A stretch of 26,701 nucleotides of DNA from Gamarada debralockiae (lineage: Eukaryota; Ascomycota; Leotiomycetes; Helotiales; Hyphodiscaceae). The DNA is taken from positions 1-26,701 of the forward strand of contig NXFV01000882.1 of the NCBI GenBank assembly GCA_002803225.1, in the 5' to 3' direction. Each line of letters starts with the position of its first letter. Position 1 is the stretch's first letter. A model generated the notes under the pieces. It ran no database searches, was not told the origin of the DNA, and worked only from the letters and a program-made list of their open reading frames with translations. Of the stretch, positions 9,061 to 18,600 are shown piece after piece. Both the position numbers and the translations under genes were made by a program.

Positions 9061-9534
9061 TGTCCTGCAACAAAGTGAAAAGGGAAGAAGGCCCGCTAAT
9101 GGCGGTTAGCGGCCTAATGGCCCTATCTATACACCGTGAGCTGTTACTAGGCCTTTCTAAAGGAGATAGGATCAACATGATTTCCTGTTTTTGGCTTTCT
9201 TGAAAATCACATCATGATTTTTGTACTAGATGATTCTTGTTTACGGTTAGCCTATTATACTGTAGAACTTCAGGCTTAAAACTCTGCCTATACCCTAATA
9301 AAATATTATATAAACATAATAAATTATATATCTTCATTAGCCTTTGGATTTGGATATATTAATGCAACATAGTAAGATGACAATAATTAGGTATTGCCTA
9401 TGTCTAAGAGGCTCATGTGCAACAGCTCTTACTAGTTTGATTGAGTATAAGATGGTTTAATATATGCTTAAGGACTTTGCCATATCTGAAGCAATAAGAA
9501 CTTTCAATAGTAAAATGCCATGTATTCTTCTCTT
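9061..9534. other. Stretch without a recognisable gene
   Basis: Starts with a small hairpin (CGCTAA-TGGCGG-TTAGCG at about 9094-9111). The remainder is AT-rich, stop-rich sequence with no supported feature. Confidence 0.4.
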
Positions 9535-10335
9535 TTCAGGTATAGTAACCAAGGACACAATTCAAAGAGGGCTTAATCCATTGAGAAATTTGGATTAAGA
9601 AGGATGGTACATGTATACAGAGTTGCATCTCCTGCACAGTATGTCCACTGGTTGTTGTCTTCATTTTTGACCCTGCTAATACCACGTGTAGGAAAAGAGC
9701 AGGCGGCTTATGCTGCCTTCCGTGATCGACAAGATGCCCTCCGCCATCAACAAGATACCTGCGCCAGTAACCCTATTCCACCTGTCCAAAACTACATACC
9801 AGCCTGACTGGCAAGCCACTCTCCTTTTGCGCCAGCCTTTGACCCGCTCCTAAACTCTATACAAGAACAACTATCAGGAGAACTCCCAACAAAGCGATGA
9901 AGAACGGCAGATTATGCTGATGCACCAGAGGCCGTGAGGCTTGCTCCTCTATTCAGGTACAGCATACAAGCATACAGTTCAAAGGAGGCTCAATCCATTG
10001 ATAAGTTCGGGGTTAGGAAGAATAGTACACGCCAGCAGAGCTGTATCTGCTGCCGCGTGTGTATCCCATGGTTAGTATATTCATTTTGACTCTGCTAATA
10101 TACCGCGCAGGAAATGCTTCAGGCCCGTAACGCGGCCTATCGTGATCAACAATGGGTTCAGATCGAAAAATGTTCCTTAGTATTATCTTCCGCGCCAGCC
10201 ATTGGCTCGTTCCTACTCCTTCTACCACTAGAACCACTATCAAGAGAGCTCCCAAGTAAGCGACGAAGAACAGCAAAGGCACCTGCGACGGCAGAGGCCG
10301 TGAAGCTTGCGATAGGCTTTCTAGAGCAGGAGTCC
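9535..10335. repeat. Diverged tandem duplication, two copies of about 400 bp
   Basis: Copy A (about 9535-9945) and copy B (about 9946-10335) align along most of their length. Shared landmarks in order: CTTTTCAGGTATAG / CTATTCAGGTACAG, ATTCAAAGAGGGCTTAATCCATTGA / GTTCAAAGGAGGCTCAATCCATTGA, CTGCTAATACCACG / CTGCTAATATACCG, CCGTGATCGACAA / TCGTGATCAACAA, and GAGGCCGTGAGGCTTGC / GAGGCCGTGAAGCTTGC. Copy B has a smaller middle section. Both preserve a plus-strand peptide E-L-P-(T/S)-K-R-x-R-T-A near the end, with an in-frame TGA in copy A. They may be remains of one duplicated protein-coding segment; the family is not recognised. Confidence 0.65.
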
Positions 10336-11727
10336 AAGCTTCAAAGACTGCTTCTGAAGCATTCCCTCCAGAGATTGCGTCATCGCATATTCGAGCCTCA
10401 GTTAGCAATATGAAGATGAGATGTCGGCTGTGTCTGAGAGATCGGTGTGCTGTTGTAGCAGGCTGATTACTACTGGAGATATCTATAAGATCCATAACAA
10501 GACCCATTTCATCTTACCACTACAACATATCCTTAATCACTATAGTCATCATAAGAACTCTTAAGACTTCTGTACATCCTATCACAGCACAGTTAATCGT
10601 AGCAACATTCCGAAGTTCTCCGCCTTAAACCTCATCAATGTTACTTGGTCCCGTCCAATCAACCTAAGACCAGCTTAGGAAATCGACTTTGCCACGAGAA
10701 TCAGGATGGCTAAACATCTTGTTAGGATCCCTTGGTACCCAGAGGAGACATATGTCAGGCAGGGCCTCCGGGAGGCCGCCAATGAAAAGGGCAATACAGG
10801 ATTAGTTCTAGATTGGCTAGAACACCTGATAGGGCATTCAACGTTCCATTTTCGTACGGGAGCTTTCGCCTCGTGTAATTGCCAACGATACAGATGTATA
10901 CATAGAATGCGTGGTACCAGCTCTCTCTTTTGGCTTGCTTGGATATTAGGAGTTGCTGGCCGATAGGATCGAGAACCCTGGAAGAATCATACTCATAGAG
11001 CTTTGCTTTGAGGTTGCCGTCGAAGTAACTAGCTCCATGGCAGGGACAATAATAGTATACCCTGCAAGCAGTAAGAAAAGATATCGCTTGGACAATAATC
11101 TCTCTTGGTATGTCTAACCCTGACTCTCACATGTAGATGATTCGAGATAGGTTCCAAGAGGAGTGGAGTGAGGTGGAACTTCCTACTACCACCGCTTCAC
11201 TTGGAAGTCGAGTACTATGCCGTACGCCTGGAAGCACAGACTGAGCATTTTGAGCCAATAGCGGAATTACAGTTCAGCAGAGAATTGCTGTATGACACCC
11301 ATCCTCGCGACCTGACTGTACTTTTGCGCTGCATTGTCTTGCTCTATGCACAATGAATCGACCCACAGTACTGATTGTTCACATAAATGAGGAAATTAGG
11401 GGCATCGCGGCGCTCAATAGAGATCCAGCTTTCTTCAGAAACGAGGATCCTGGGACTTGAAAATAAGGCACTGTAAAAGGCCGCAAAATGAACACTTATC
11501 CCGTGAATAGAGCTGCATCACAGAGAGTGACCATCGTATTCGTAGCGCCCTAAATAATTACTGCTGCATTCCAAATTCAGAGTCCGATTATGTCAAAAGT
11601 ATCGTCTGAGGGCGTAGTTACGGCGGAAAGGAGATACTGAAGGTGGCTCGAGACATACAATAGTACCAAATGATCAGCTTCATCGCTCTGTTTGTTTCAA
11701 CGACCCAAAAACTTCCATTCTAGAAAG
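10336..11727. other. Stretch without a confident gene
   Basis: A plus ORF at 10706-10966 (start MAKHLVRIPWYPEETYVRQG) and one at 11168-11356 read like coherent protein for short spans but are separated by several stops, and neither matches a family I know. They may be fragments of one decayed gene. I see no repeat ends or RNA gene. Confidence 0.35.
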
Positions 11728-11943
11728 CTAGAAGCACTCCTGGGTATCTTGTAGCTCAATCATTGATTCAGAGCGAGCGATGGAGGCTGTTGTAATTGGA
11801 GTATTTACCGGCACAATCTTGATCAAGCCTTGACTCATGTACTTTGTGGACGTCCCGAGGACCGAGAAGACCATGATGAGAGCGGACATGAAGCTGACGC
11901 ATGCCAAAAGGAGATCCGTCGACGTTGGAGCCATGTATATCAT
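11728..11943 (-). CDS. Hypothetical small membrane protein or first exon (doubtful)
   Basis: An ORF of 71 codons starts MIYMAPTSTDLLLACVSFMS; the more likely initiator is the second Met at 11934, which sits in MAPTSTDLL. One hydrophobic segment (about residues 10-28 of the longer form) could be a signal anchor. The upstream sequence on the minus strand is rich in CT with CTTTCAATTGC and CTTTCAGCTG words, as in a fungal leader. A GTAAAT word inside the ORF (after K-I-V-P) could be a donor, in which case this is only a 5' exon whose continuation I cannot identify. No homologue is recognised and chance ORFs of this size are common here. Confidence 0.28.
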   Translation of the reverse strand: MIYMAPTSTDLLLACVSFMSALIMVFSVLGTSTKYMSQGLIKIVPVNTPITTASIARSESMIELQDTQECF

Positions 11944-13215
11944 ATTGCCTAGTTGAAATCAGCTGAAAGTTCATATTGTGCAGCAATTGAAAGGGTCTTG
12001 CCAGTCATCGCACAAGTGCCTCTTCGGCAAGTTGCTTGCCCACCAAATGAATCGTTTAACAGACCTGAGCGATTCAGGGAACAGTCTTCATCATGTGGAA
12101 AGAGATTTGTAAGGTCTCGAGTTGAGTAGTACTGCTGCAAGAGAGATTTGAAGATGAGTGAAAAGACTTGGGCAGTGAAAAGTGAAGATGTCACCTGCCT
12201 TGAAGATGAGTCACAGCACTCGTTGCTTCCGTCTATGACCATCAAGGTCCAATCAATCGACTACCACTAACCCCGGTCAAAGCCTCGTTCTATTTACTCC
12301 ATCGGCTCATTTTGAGCTTGTCGGGTATCCCCGATGGCCAGTTTTTGGCCGTCTTCAAATGATGTTGGGATATCAACAGCACCTGACGGACTCTCAAGCT
12401 CTTGAGCACATCAGCAGAATCAAGTACTTTGATAACCACTATAAAATTTAAGCTGCATTATGGTACTTGCGGATATTGAATTTAGATGGAGAAGTTCCTG
12501 CAATTGTCAACAAGCTCGGTATTCCGACAAAAAAGAGACAACCGGGCTAGGGAAAGGAGGTGAGGATCTTGGCGATTACAGGAATCTCCCCAAACCTAAC
12601 CTTTGGGTCCTGAGACTATTTGAACTCAGAACTATTAAGCACTTACGGCTTGTCAAATGGCGCTTTTACCGAATTACAAGGCATGAATCATTTAATCCGT
12701 TCTGGTGATCAAGAACAGATGCTTTGAATATCGATAGCTTTGTGCAACCATCAGCGGCGACGGTGAATCTTTGGTCTCCTCAAATCCTTCGGTCCAATTG
12801 GACTGAGCGAATGAAGACGTGTGTGGATCTGATGGCCCGCACTCAAGCTTCTACATGCTGACCACGGGTTGAACGCTTGATCTGCTGATCCATGGTTGTC
12901 TGAAGGAGAGTTGAGTTGAAGCCTGCAAGGCTTCTTTAGGCCCCATCACGTGGAGACTTTTAGGCAGTTAACCCCCCAACGAACCTTATCACAGCTCTCC
13001 ACGACTTTACCTCAGCTATAACATCAATCGCGCGCCCATCGCATCACCAATTCTCGCTTCGCCGAAAGATACAAGAGACCTTCGTATCGTCGCGGCATCA
13101 TCTTCTCCTAACCCTTGCTGTCGCCCTCTCCCCTGCAAGCCCTTGACATCACCGGCAATCGTCGAAAATAGGTCACAGCGCACGACCAGCTCTTCAATCC
13201 CGCCCCAACATCTCT
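11944..13215. other. Stretch without a confident gene; right end is the promoter and leader of the next gene
   Basis: A 98-codon minus ORF (11949-12245) and an 82-codon plus ORF (12460-12708) show no domain and are probably chance. From about 12950 the composition changes to C/T-rich sequence typical of a fungal promoter and 5' leader, ending in CTCTTCAATCCCGCCCCAACATC just before the gene at 13226. Confidence 0.45.
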
Positions 13216-13404
13216 ATGTCTCAAAATGACCTCGATTCCCTCTTCCTCCTCACCTCAACCTCAACCCTCCTCTCAGCAATTGTTCACATCGAGTCAACAA
13301 TCCATCTCCACTCCCTCAAAACGAAAACGCAATACCCCACCTACCCCACCGACTTCGTCACCCAATCACTCAAAGAATCAGAACAATCCAAGCATGCGTC
13401 TTAA
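13216..13404 (+). promoter_or_regulatory. Possible upstream ORF overlapping the start of the 13226 gene
   Basis: ATG at 13216 in weak context (TCTATGTCT) opens a 62-codon frame that runs past the main start at 13226 in a different frame. If ribosomes used it they would miss the main start, so leaky scanning would be needed. Whether it lies within the mRNA is unknown. Confidence 0.3.
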
Positions 13405-14302
13405 CACGGACATAGCCGGCGCCGTAGTCATAACCTCAGCAGAAGCTGACGTGCAAGGAAGCCCGCGGACAAAGGTTGCGTATAACTTCCAAGGTCTACA
13501 ATTAGAGGATGGAGGCGCAGTCACTAAACTGGATTTACAGCGCTCGAATGCGCCGGTTCTAATGCCCAAGGAGGAGAGCATTATGGAGGAGAATGCTGTG
13601 CGGAAACGGATGAGGGTTTTTGGCGGACAGGAGAGGAATGGGAGCGGGAGGATCATGAGTGATGGTATGCGGGAGGTTCCCGAGACGCCGGATAAGAGAG
13701 CGTTCAGTATTGTGATCGGCCCAGAGAGGGCGGTGGATCCCGTTATAGCGGAGAAGGCGAGGGGTGTGGTGTTGCACAACGAGGTTGATCCGGTGATCTT
13801 CAAGGGGAGTGATGTGGAGAAAATTAAGGCTGGGGGAGGGTTAGCAAGAGCGTATCCGAGTATCAATCGGCTTTCGGACTCAAAATCGAGGGCTTCGAGC
13901 AAGCCGAAGAAACGAAGCGGGACTCCGCCTTTGTTTGGGAGCGCGGAAGCAAGTTTGGAGACGGATGATGGGGAGAGGAGGGTGGTGGATGAGGAGAGGG
14001 CGGCGTTGACTTGGCATGATGATGAGATTACGGGACATAATCCGGATGATCCTGATGATGATGGAGAGGGGATTAATGGGATTGGGTTTAAGCCTACGCC
14101 TGCCATGGCGTATGCGAGGACGGAGAAGAGGAGACAGCAGATGCTGGAGTATAAGAATAGGGAAGCTAGGGAAGCGAGAGCGAAGAGGAGTGAGCGCAGG
14201 AGAGCTAGTGAGGTCTCAAAGTCGAGTAGGGAGGAGGAAGAGACAGCTAGGCGGGTGAGATTCCTTGAAGGGGAAGTCAAGAGCATCATCTCGACTTCAT
14301 GA
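13226..14302 (+). CDS. Conserved fungal protein of unknown function, probably nuclear
   Basis: A single-exon frame of 358 residues. The start chosen has the strong context CAAAATGACC; an ATG ten bases upstream (13216) lies in another frame with weak context. The N-terminus (1-60) is Ser/Pro/Gln-rich with a basic patch SKRKR. The middle is low in complexity with a second basic patch, KPKKRS. The best-defined part is residues about 260-320: A-L-T-W-H-D-D-E-I-T-G-H, an acidic run N-P-D-D-P-D-D-D, then G-I-N-G-I-G-F-K-P-T and a charged helix (ARTEKRRQQMLEYKNREARE). I recall this block as conserved in hypothetical proteins of other filamentous ascomycetes, but I know no assigned function. The basic patches suggest nuclear location. 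It converges with COX20, about 250 bp between stop codons. The opposite-strand ORF is an artefact of codon bias. Confidence 0.85.
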   Translation: MTSIPSSSSPQPQPSSQQLFTSSQQSISTPSKRKRNTPPTPPTSSPNHSKNQNNPSMRLNTDIAGAVVITSAEADVQGSPRTKVAYNFQGLQLEDGGAVTKLDLQRSNAPVLMPKEESIMEENAVRKRMRVFGGQERNGSGRIMSDGMREVPETPDKRAFSIVIGPERAVDPVIAEKARGVVLHNEVDPVIFKGSDVEKIKAGGGLARAYPSINRLSDSKSRASSKPKKRSGTPPLFGSAEASLETDDGERRVVDEERAALTWHDDEITGHNPDDPDDDGEGINGIGFKPTPAMAYARTEKRRQQMLEYKNREAREARAKRSERRRASEVSKSSREEEETARRVRFLEGEVKSIISTS

Positions 14303-14553
14303 TTTGCAGACATAAGCGAATGTTCCAGCTTGTTTGAAGGATTCATATGTTGAAGTATTTGGAAGGATGGCGTGGAAAATGGAGGTAGAGGCAAAGTCAC
14401 AGTCTTTGCACTTCTTAGACGCGGGTCACTGAATAGCGCGGCGTTTGGATATTTGCTTTACTTGGATACCTTTACTTGGATACCAAAACTCCAATACATC
14501 AAGCAGTGCTTCAATAGAAAGCACATGCCAATATAATACAAAACCATCCTCCA

Positions 14554-15211
14554 CTACCAAAACCTCCAACTTTTCTTCTTGGCTTCCTCAGCTAACCTAT
14601 CAGCCTCTTCTTTTGCCCTCCTTCTCTCATCCCTCTTCGCCTGCGCAGCAGCCTCCTTCTCCGCTTTCTTGCGATCAATGATCTCCACAGCACGCTTCAT
14701 ATGCGCTTTCTCCAACCGTCTTCGGTATAAACAGAACTCATAGTTTGCGACTCCGGCAAATATGAACGTCCCTACCGCCCAATTTGCTGCTTTCGGTATC
14801 GGCGCTGCAACCGTCATTAGCATCATTCTCCCAATTACCAATTGAGCAATGGACTTGAGTGAACGTACCACCCCAAAGTGCCCTCATACCACCAATCCCG
14901 AATCCACCTCCAATACCCATCAACAAACTCTCTCTTACACACGGATACATATGCACCTGCTTAAAATCCTCCAATCTAACTGTCTTAATCACATCCCCAA
15001 GATTCGGTGGCTTTTGATGCGCTCCTGCTGTGTTTTGGCCGGAGCCATCTGGTAATGCGTTTGCGGATTGAGGAGGTGTGGAAGGGGCGTTGAAGACTTC
15101 ATAGACTTTGGGGGTTCCGGATGTTATGTGTGATGGAGGGGCGTTTTCGCCTGGTGGTGGGCCTCGAGGTGGAGGATTGGAATTGGGTTGGTCCCGAGTA
15201 TCGCCAGCCAT
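14554..15211 (-). CDS. COX20: Cytochrome c oxidase assembly protein Cox20
   Basis: Two exons (15211-14869 and 14804-14554) are joined over a 64-bp intron with donor GTACGT, branch GCTAATGAC and acceptor GTTGCAG. The join gives A-L-W-G-A-P-I-P-K in frame and a protein of 197 residues. Cox20 is an inner-mitochondrial-membrane chaperone that handles newly made Cox2 during complex IV assembly. Evidence: a Pro-rich N-terminus (1-75), then Y-P-C-V-R-E-S-L-L-M-G-I-G-G-G (89-103) leading into membrane segment 1 (about 95-113), membrane segment 2 (about 121-140, A-A-N-W-A-V-G-T-F), and a long charged helix (145-197) rich in Lys, Glu and Ala. Order and length match fungal Cox20. I start at MAGDTRDQ; an upstream in-frame ATG at 15316 would add 35 residues. 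The gene diverges from POL2 and converges with the 13226 gene. Confidence 0.92.
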
Positions 15212-15609
15212 TGTGTTGGTTGGAGGACAGAGTGAATGGAGCTTGAAGAGCTTAGACGGATGTCGATATGCAAATCTCGAGATCCCGGTCACCGTAGCAA
15301 ACGGCAGCCTTGCCAATCAGGCTGAAGTGGAGCTGTTTTGTAGTGAAATTCAATTTAAGACTTAAACACGTTCACGCGTTTCTCGACGCGACTTCGACAC
15401 GCGCTTCTCCTTCGACATCGACACTTTCAATGCACAACACATTCGATCACTTAACTTTCAAAATTGGCCAATTTCTCCCACAACGATACCTCGATAGTCA
15501 AACCTCATGAATTTAGCATTGAAGTAATTCTTTACCTAGAATTTCCTTCGTTCACTCTCCCCTGAACACAACCACCACGCCGCCGCAGGACTCTCCTGCC
15601 CGTCCCACA
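15212..15609. promoter_or_regulatory. Divergent promoter region shared by COX20 and POL2
   Basis: 398 bp separate the two start codons. The part nearest POL2 is C/T-rich (leader-like, ending CTGCCCGTCCCACAATG). The centre contains a run of ACGCG sites. No clear TATA box is seen, as is usual for fungal housekeeping genes. Confidence 0.7.
15374..15404. promoter_or_regulatory. Cluster of three ACGCG (MCB-type) sites
   Basis: ACGCGT at 15374-15379, ACGCGA at 15386-15391 and ACGCGC at 15399-15404, about 12-13 bp apart and roughly 200 bp upstream of the POL2 start. ACGCGT is the MluI cell-cycle box bound by the Swi6-Mbp1 (MBF) complex that activates DNA-replication genes, POL2 among them in yeast, at G1/S. 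Use here is inferred from the sequence and the target gene. Confidence 0.6.
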
Positions 15610-18600
15610 ATGCCAGGAACCCGTCTCCCAGCGAAAGGTTACCGACGCGGCGGAAAGCAAGCCTACCACGGTCCCCGCAAAACCAAAACCTTCACCCTCA
15701 AATCCGGCAACGAAGCAACCTCCTCAGACGAAAAGCGCCAAGCAGTGAAACTCGCCGACTCGATCGACGAAGCGCAAGGCTTCGCACGGTATGAAAGCGG
15801 TAAGAAACGAGTTGGCTGGCTCGTCAATATCAAATCTACTAGTATAGAGGATGAGAAGATAGCAGACGGCAGAGCAGGGCTGGATTGTTACTTTATTGAG
15901 GAGGATGGGGGAACGTTTAAAGCGACGCTGGAGTATGATCCGTACTTTTTGGTTGCGGTGAAGAGAGGTCATGAACCGGAGGCCGAGGAGTGGTTGAAGA
16001 GGGCTCCGGGGGGTGGGGTTGTCAAGAGTATAAAGAAGGTGGAGAAAGAGGATTTGCAGATGCCAAATCATCTTCTGGGATATCGGCGGACGTTCTTTGA
16101 ATTGCGGTTTGCGAATGTCAATGATTTGTTGGCGGCGAGGAGAGATATTATGCCCATTGCGGAGAAGAATAAGAGAAATATGAATGCGATGGATACTTAT
16201 GCGGAGGTTGCCAGGTATGTGGTTCTCAATAGGCATGGGAGGGCGCTAATTGAAGTAGTGCAAATGCTGGATTCGACCTTTTTGACGACGACCGAAATGA
16301 CGATAAACGACTTAATGCCGCTGTAGCCGATGCTAGCGATTTCATTGTGGATATAAGGGAATGGGATGTACTATATCATGTGCGGGTAATGATAGATCAA
16401 AGTATGTTTGGCAACCCCTTTTCGCAACACCGCTAACAGAAGAAGATATACGGACTGGAAAATGGTACACGGTAGAGGTGAAACATGGCGTTACGACTAT
16501 GAAGTGTATAGAAGACCGATTGGCACGAGCGGATCCGGTTGTCATGGCATACGATATCGAGACGACGAAATTGCCCCTGAAATTTCCAGATGCAGCAATC
16601 GACCAGATTATGATGATTTCGTACATGATTGATGGGCAAGGATTTCTGATCACAAATCGAGAAATTGTCTCGGAGGATATCGAGGACTTCGAATACACGC
16701 CAAAGCCAGAATACGAAGGCCCTTTTATGATTTTCAACGAGCCAGACGAGAAAGCTGTCATTGAGAGATTCTTTCTGCACATCAAGGAAGCTCGACCTAC
16801 TGTGATAGCAACTTACAACGGAGATTTCTTCGATTGGCCGTTTGTGGATGCTCGAGCGAGTGTCAATGGTATCGACATGTACCGGGAAATTGGTTGGCGG
16901 AAAGGACCCGAAGACCAATACTGCTGCGATTACAGTGCACATATGGATTGTTTCCACTGGGTGAATCGAGACAGTTACTTGCCCCAAGGAAGTCGAGGTC
17001 TCAAGGCCGTGACAACAGCCAAACTTGGATATGACCCGGACGAATTGGACCCGGAATTGATGCTTCGGTATGCTAGCGAGAGACCTCAGGTTCTTTCTGA
17101 GTACTCTGTCTCAGATGCCGTGGCAACTTATTATCTGTATATGAAATATGTGCATCCTTTCATCTTCTCGCTTTGCACCATCATTCCACTTGGGCCGGAC
17201 GCCGTTTTGAGGAAAGGAACCGGAACTCTCTGCGAAATGCTGCTCATGGTGCAGGCCTATCAGAAGGAAATCGTGTTACCCAACAAGCATGTTCAACCAA
17301 AGGAATCATTCTGGGAGGGCCATCTGCTGGAATCCGAAACTTACGTTGGTGGCCACGTCGAAAGTATCGAAGCAGGAGTCTTTCGTGCAGACATTCCCGT
17401 AAACTTCGCTGTCGACACCACTGCAATTGATGAACTCCTCGAAGATTTGGATGCTGCTTTGAAATTCAGCATTACAGTGGAAGAGAAGAAGTCTCTGGAC
17501 GATATCACGAATTACGATGAAATCAAGCAGCAGATCACAGACCGGTTGAACAGCCTGAAGCAAACTGCTAATCGCAGCGAACGACCTCTGATCTACCATT
17601 TGGACGTTGCATCCATGTACCCCAACATCATGACCACAAATCGATTACAGCCAGATTCCATGATCCAGGAGTCAGATTGTGCGGCGTGCGACTTCAACAG
17701 ACCTGGCAAGACCTGCGATCGACGATTACCTTGGGCATGGAGAGGAGAGTACCTTCCGGCGAAACGGGACGAGTACAATATGATCAGAAATTCCCTCGAG
17801 AACGAAAAATTTCCTGCCAAATGGCCAAATGGCCCAGCTAGAACGTTCCAGGACCTTACTGCAGACGAACAATCAACTCTGGTCAGGAAGAGATTGCAGA
17901 CTTACAGTCAGAAAATTTACCACAAAATCCACGAGTCGAAAACGATCGAGAGAGAAGCCATCATTTGCCAGCGAGAAAATCCGTTCTACATCGATACAGT
18001 GAGAGATTTCCGAGACCGACGATACGATTACAAGGGGCAGCAGAAAGTATGGAAAGGCAAAACGGAAGCCCTGAAATCAGCTGGTGCTCCCGCCGCTGAG
18101 ATTGACAACGCGAAGAAGATGATCGTCCTCTTCGATTCCTTACAACTGGCCCACAAGGTCATTCTGAACTCGTTCTACGGATACGTTATGCGAAAAGGCT
18201 CACGATGGTACTCCATGGAAATGGCCGGTGTTACTTGCTTGACGGGAGCGCACATCATTCAAATGGCTCGTCAACTCGTAGAGCGAATTGGTCGACCGTT
18301 GGAACTGGATACTGATGGTATCTGGTGTATGCTTCCCGCCACTTTCCCCGAGAACTACGGCTTTACCATGAAGAACGGCAAGAAACTGGCCATTTCGTAC
18401 CCCTGCGTTATGTTGAATCACCTTGTCCACGCCAAGTTCACCAACCACCAATACCAGACCCTCGTGGATCCCAAGACCTTCAAGTACGAAACGCATAGTG
18501 ACAACTCCATTTTCTTCGAAGTCGATGGGCCTTACCGTGCTATGATCCTACCAACTTCTAAGGAGGAAGACAAGAACCTGAAGAAGCGATATGCCGTGTT

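Noticed and set aside
10013..10507. Minus-strand ORF of 164 codons with a hydrophobic stretch
   Set aside because: It covers copy B of the tandem duplication, whose homology to copy A is better explained on the plus strand. No family is recognised.
13378..14400. Long minus-strand ORF (340 codons) opposite the conserved unknown gene
   Set aside because: Ser/Leu-rich antisense product with no domain. The plus-strand frame has the better start context, nuclear-type basic patches and a conserved block.
15724..16236. Minus-strand ORF of 170 codons opposite POL2 exon 1
   Set aside because: The plus strand encodes the well-conserved POL2 N-terminus and this reading is a shadow of it. The same applies to the antisense ORFs at 16433-16987, 17306-17599 and 21905-22396.
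16215..16326. Reading POL2 exon 1 straight through to the TAG at 16324-16326
   Set aside because: The conserved block N-A-G-F-D-L-F-D-D and D-A-S-D-F-I-V-D-I-R appears only after splicing the GTATGT...AAGTAG intron.
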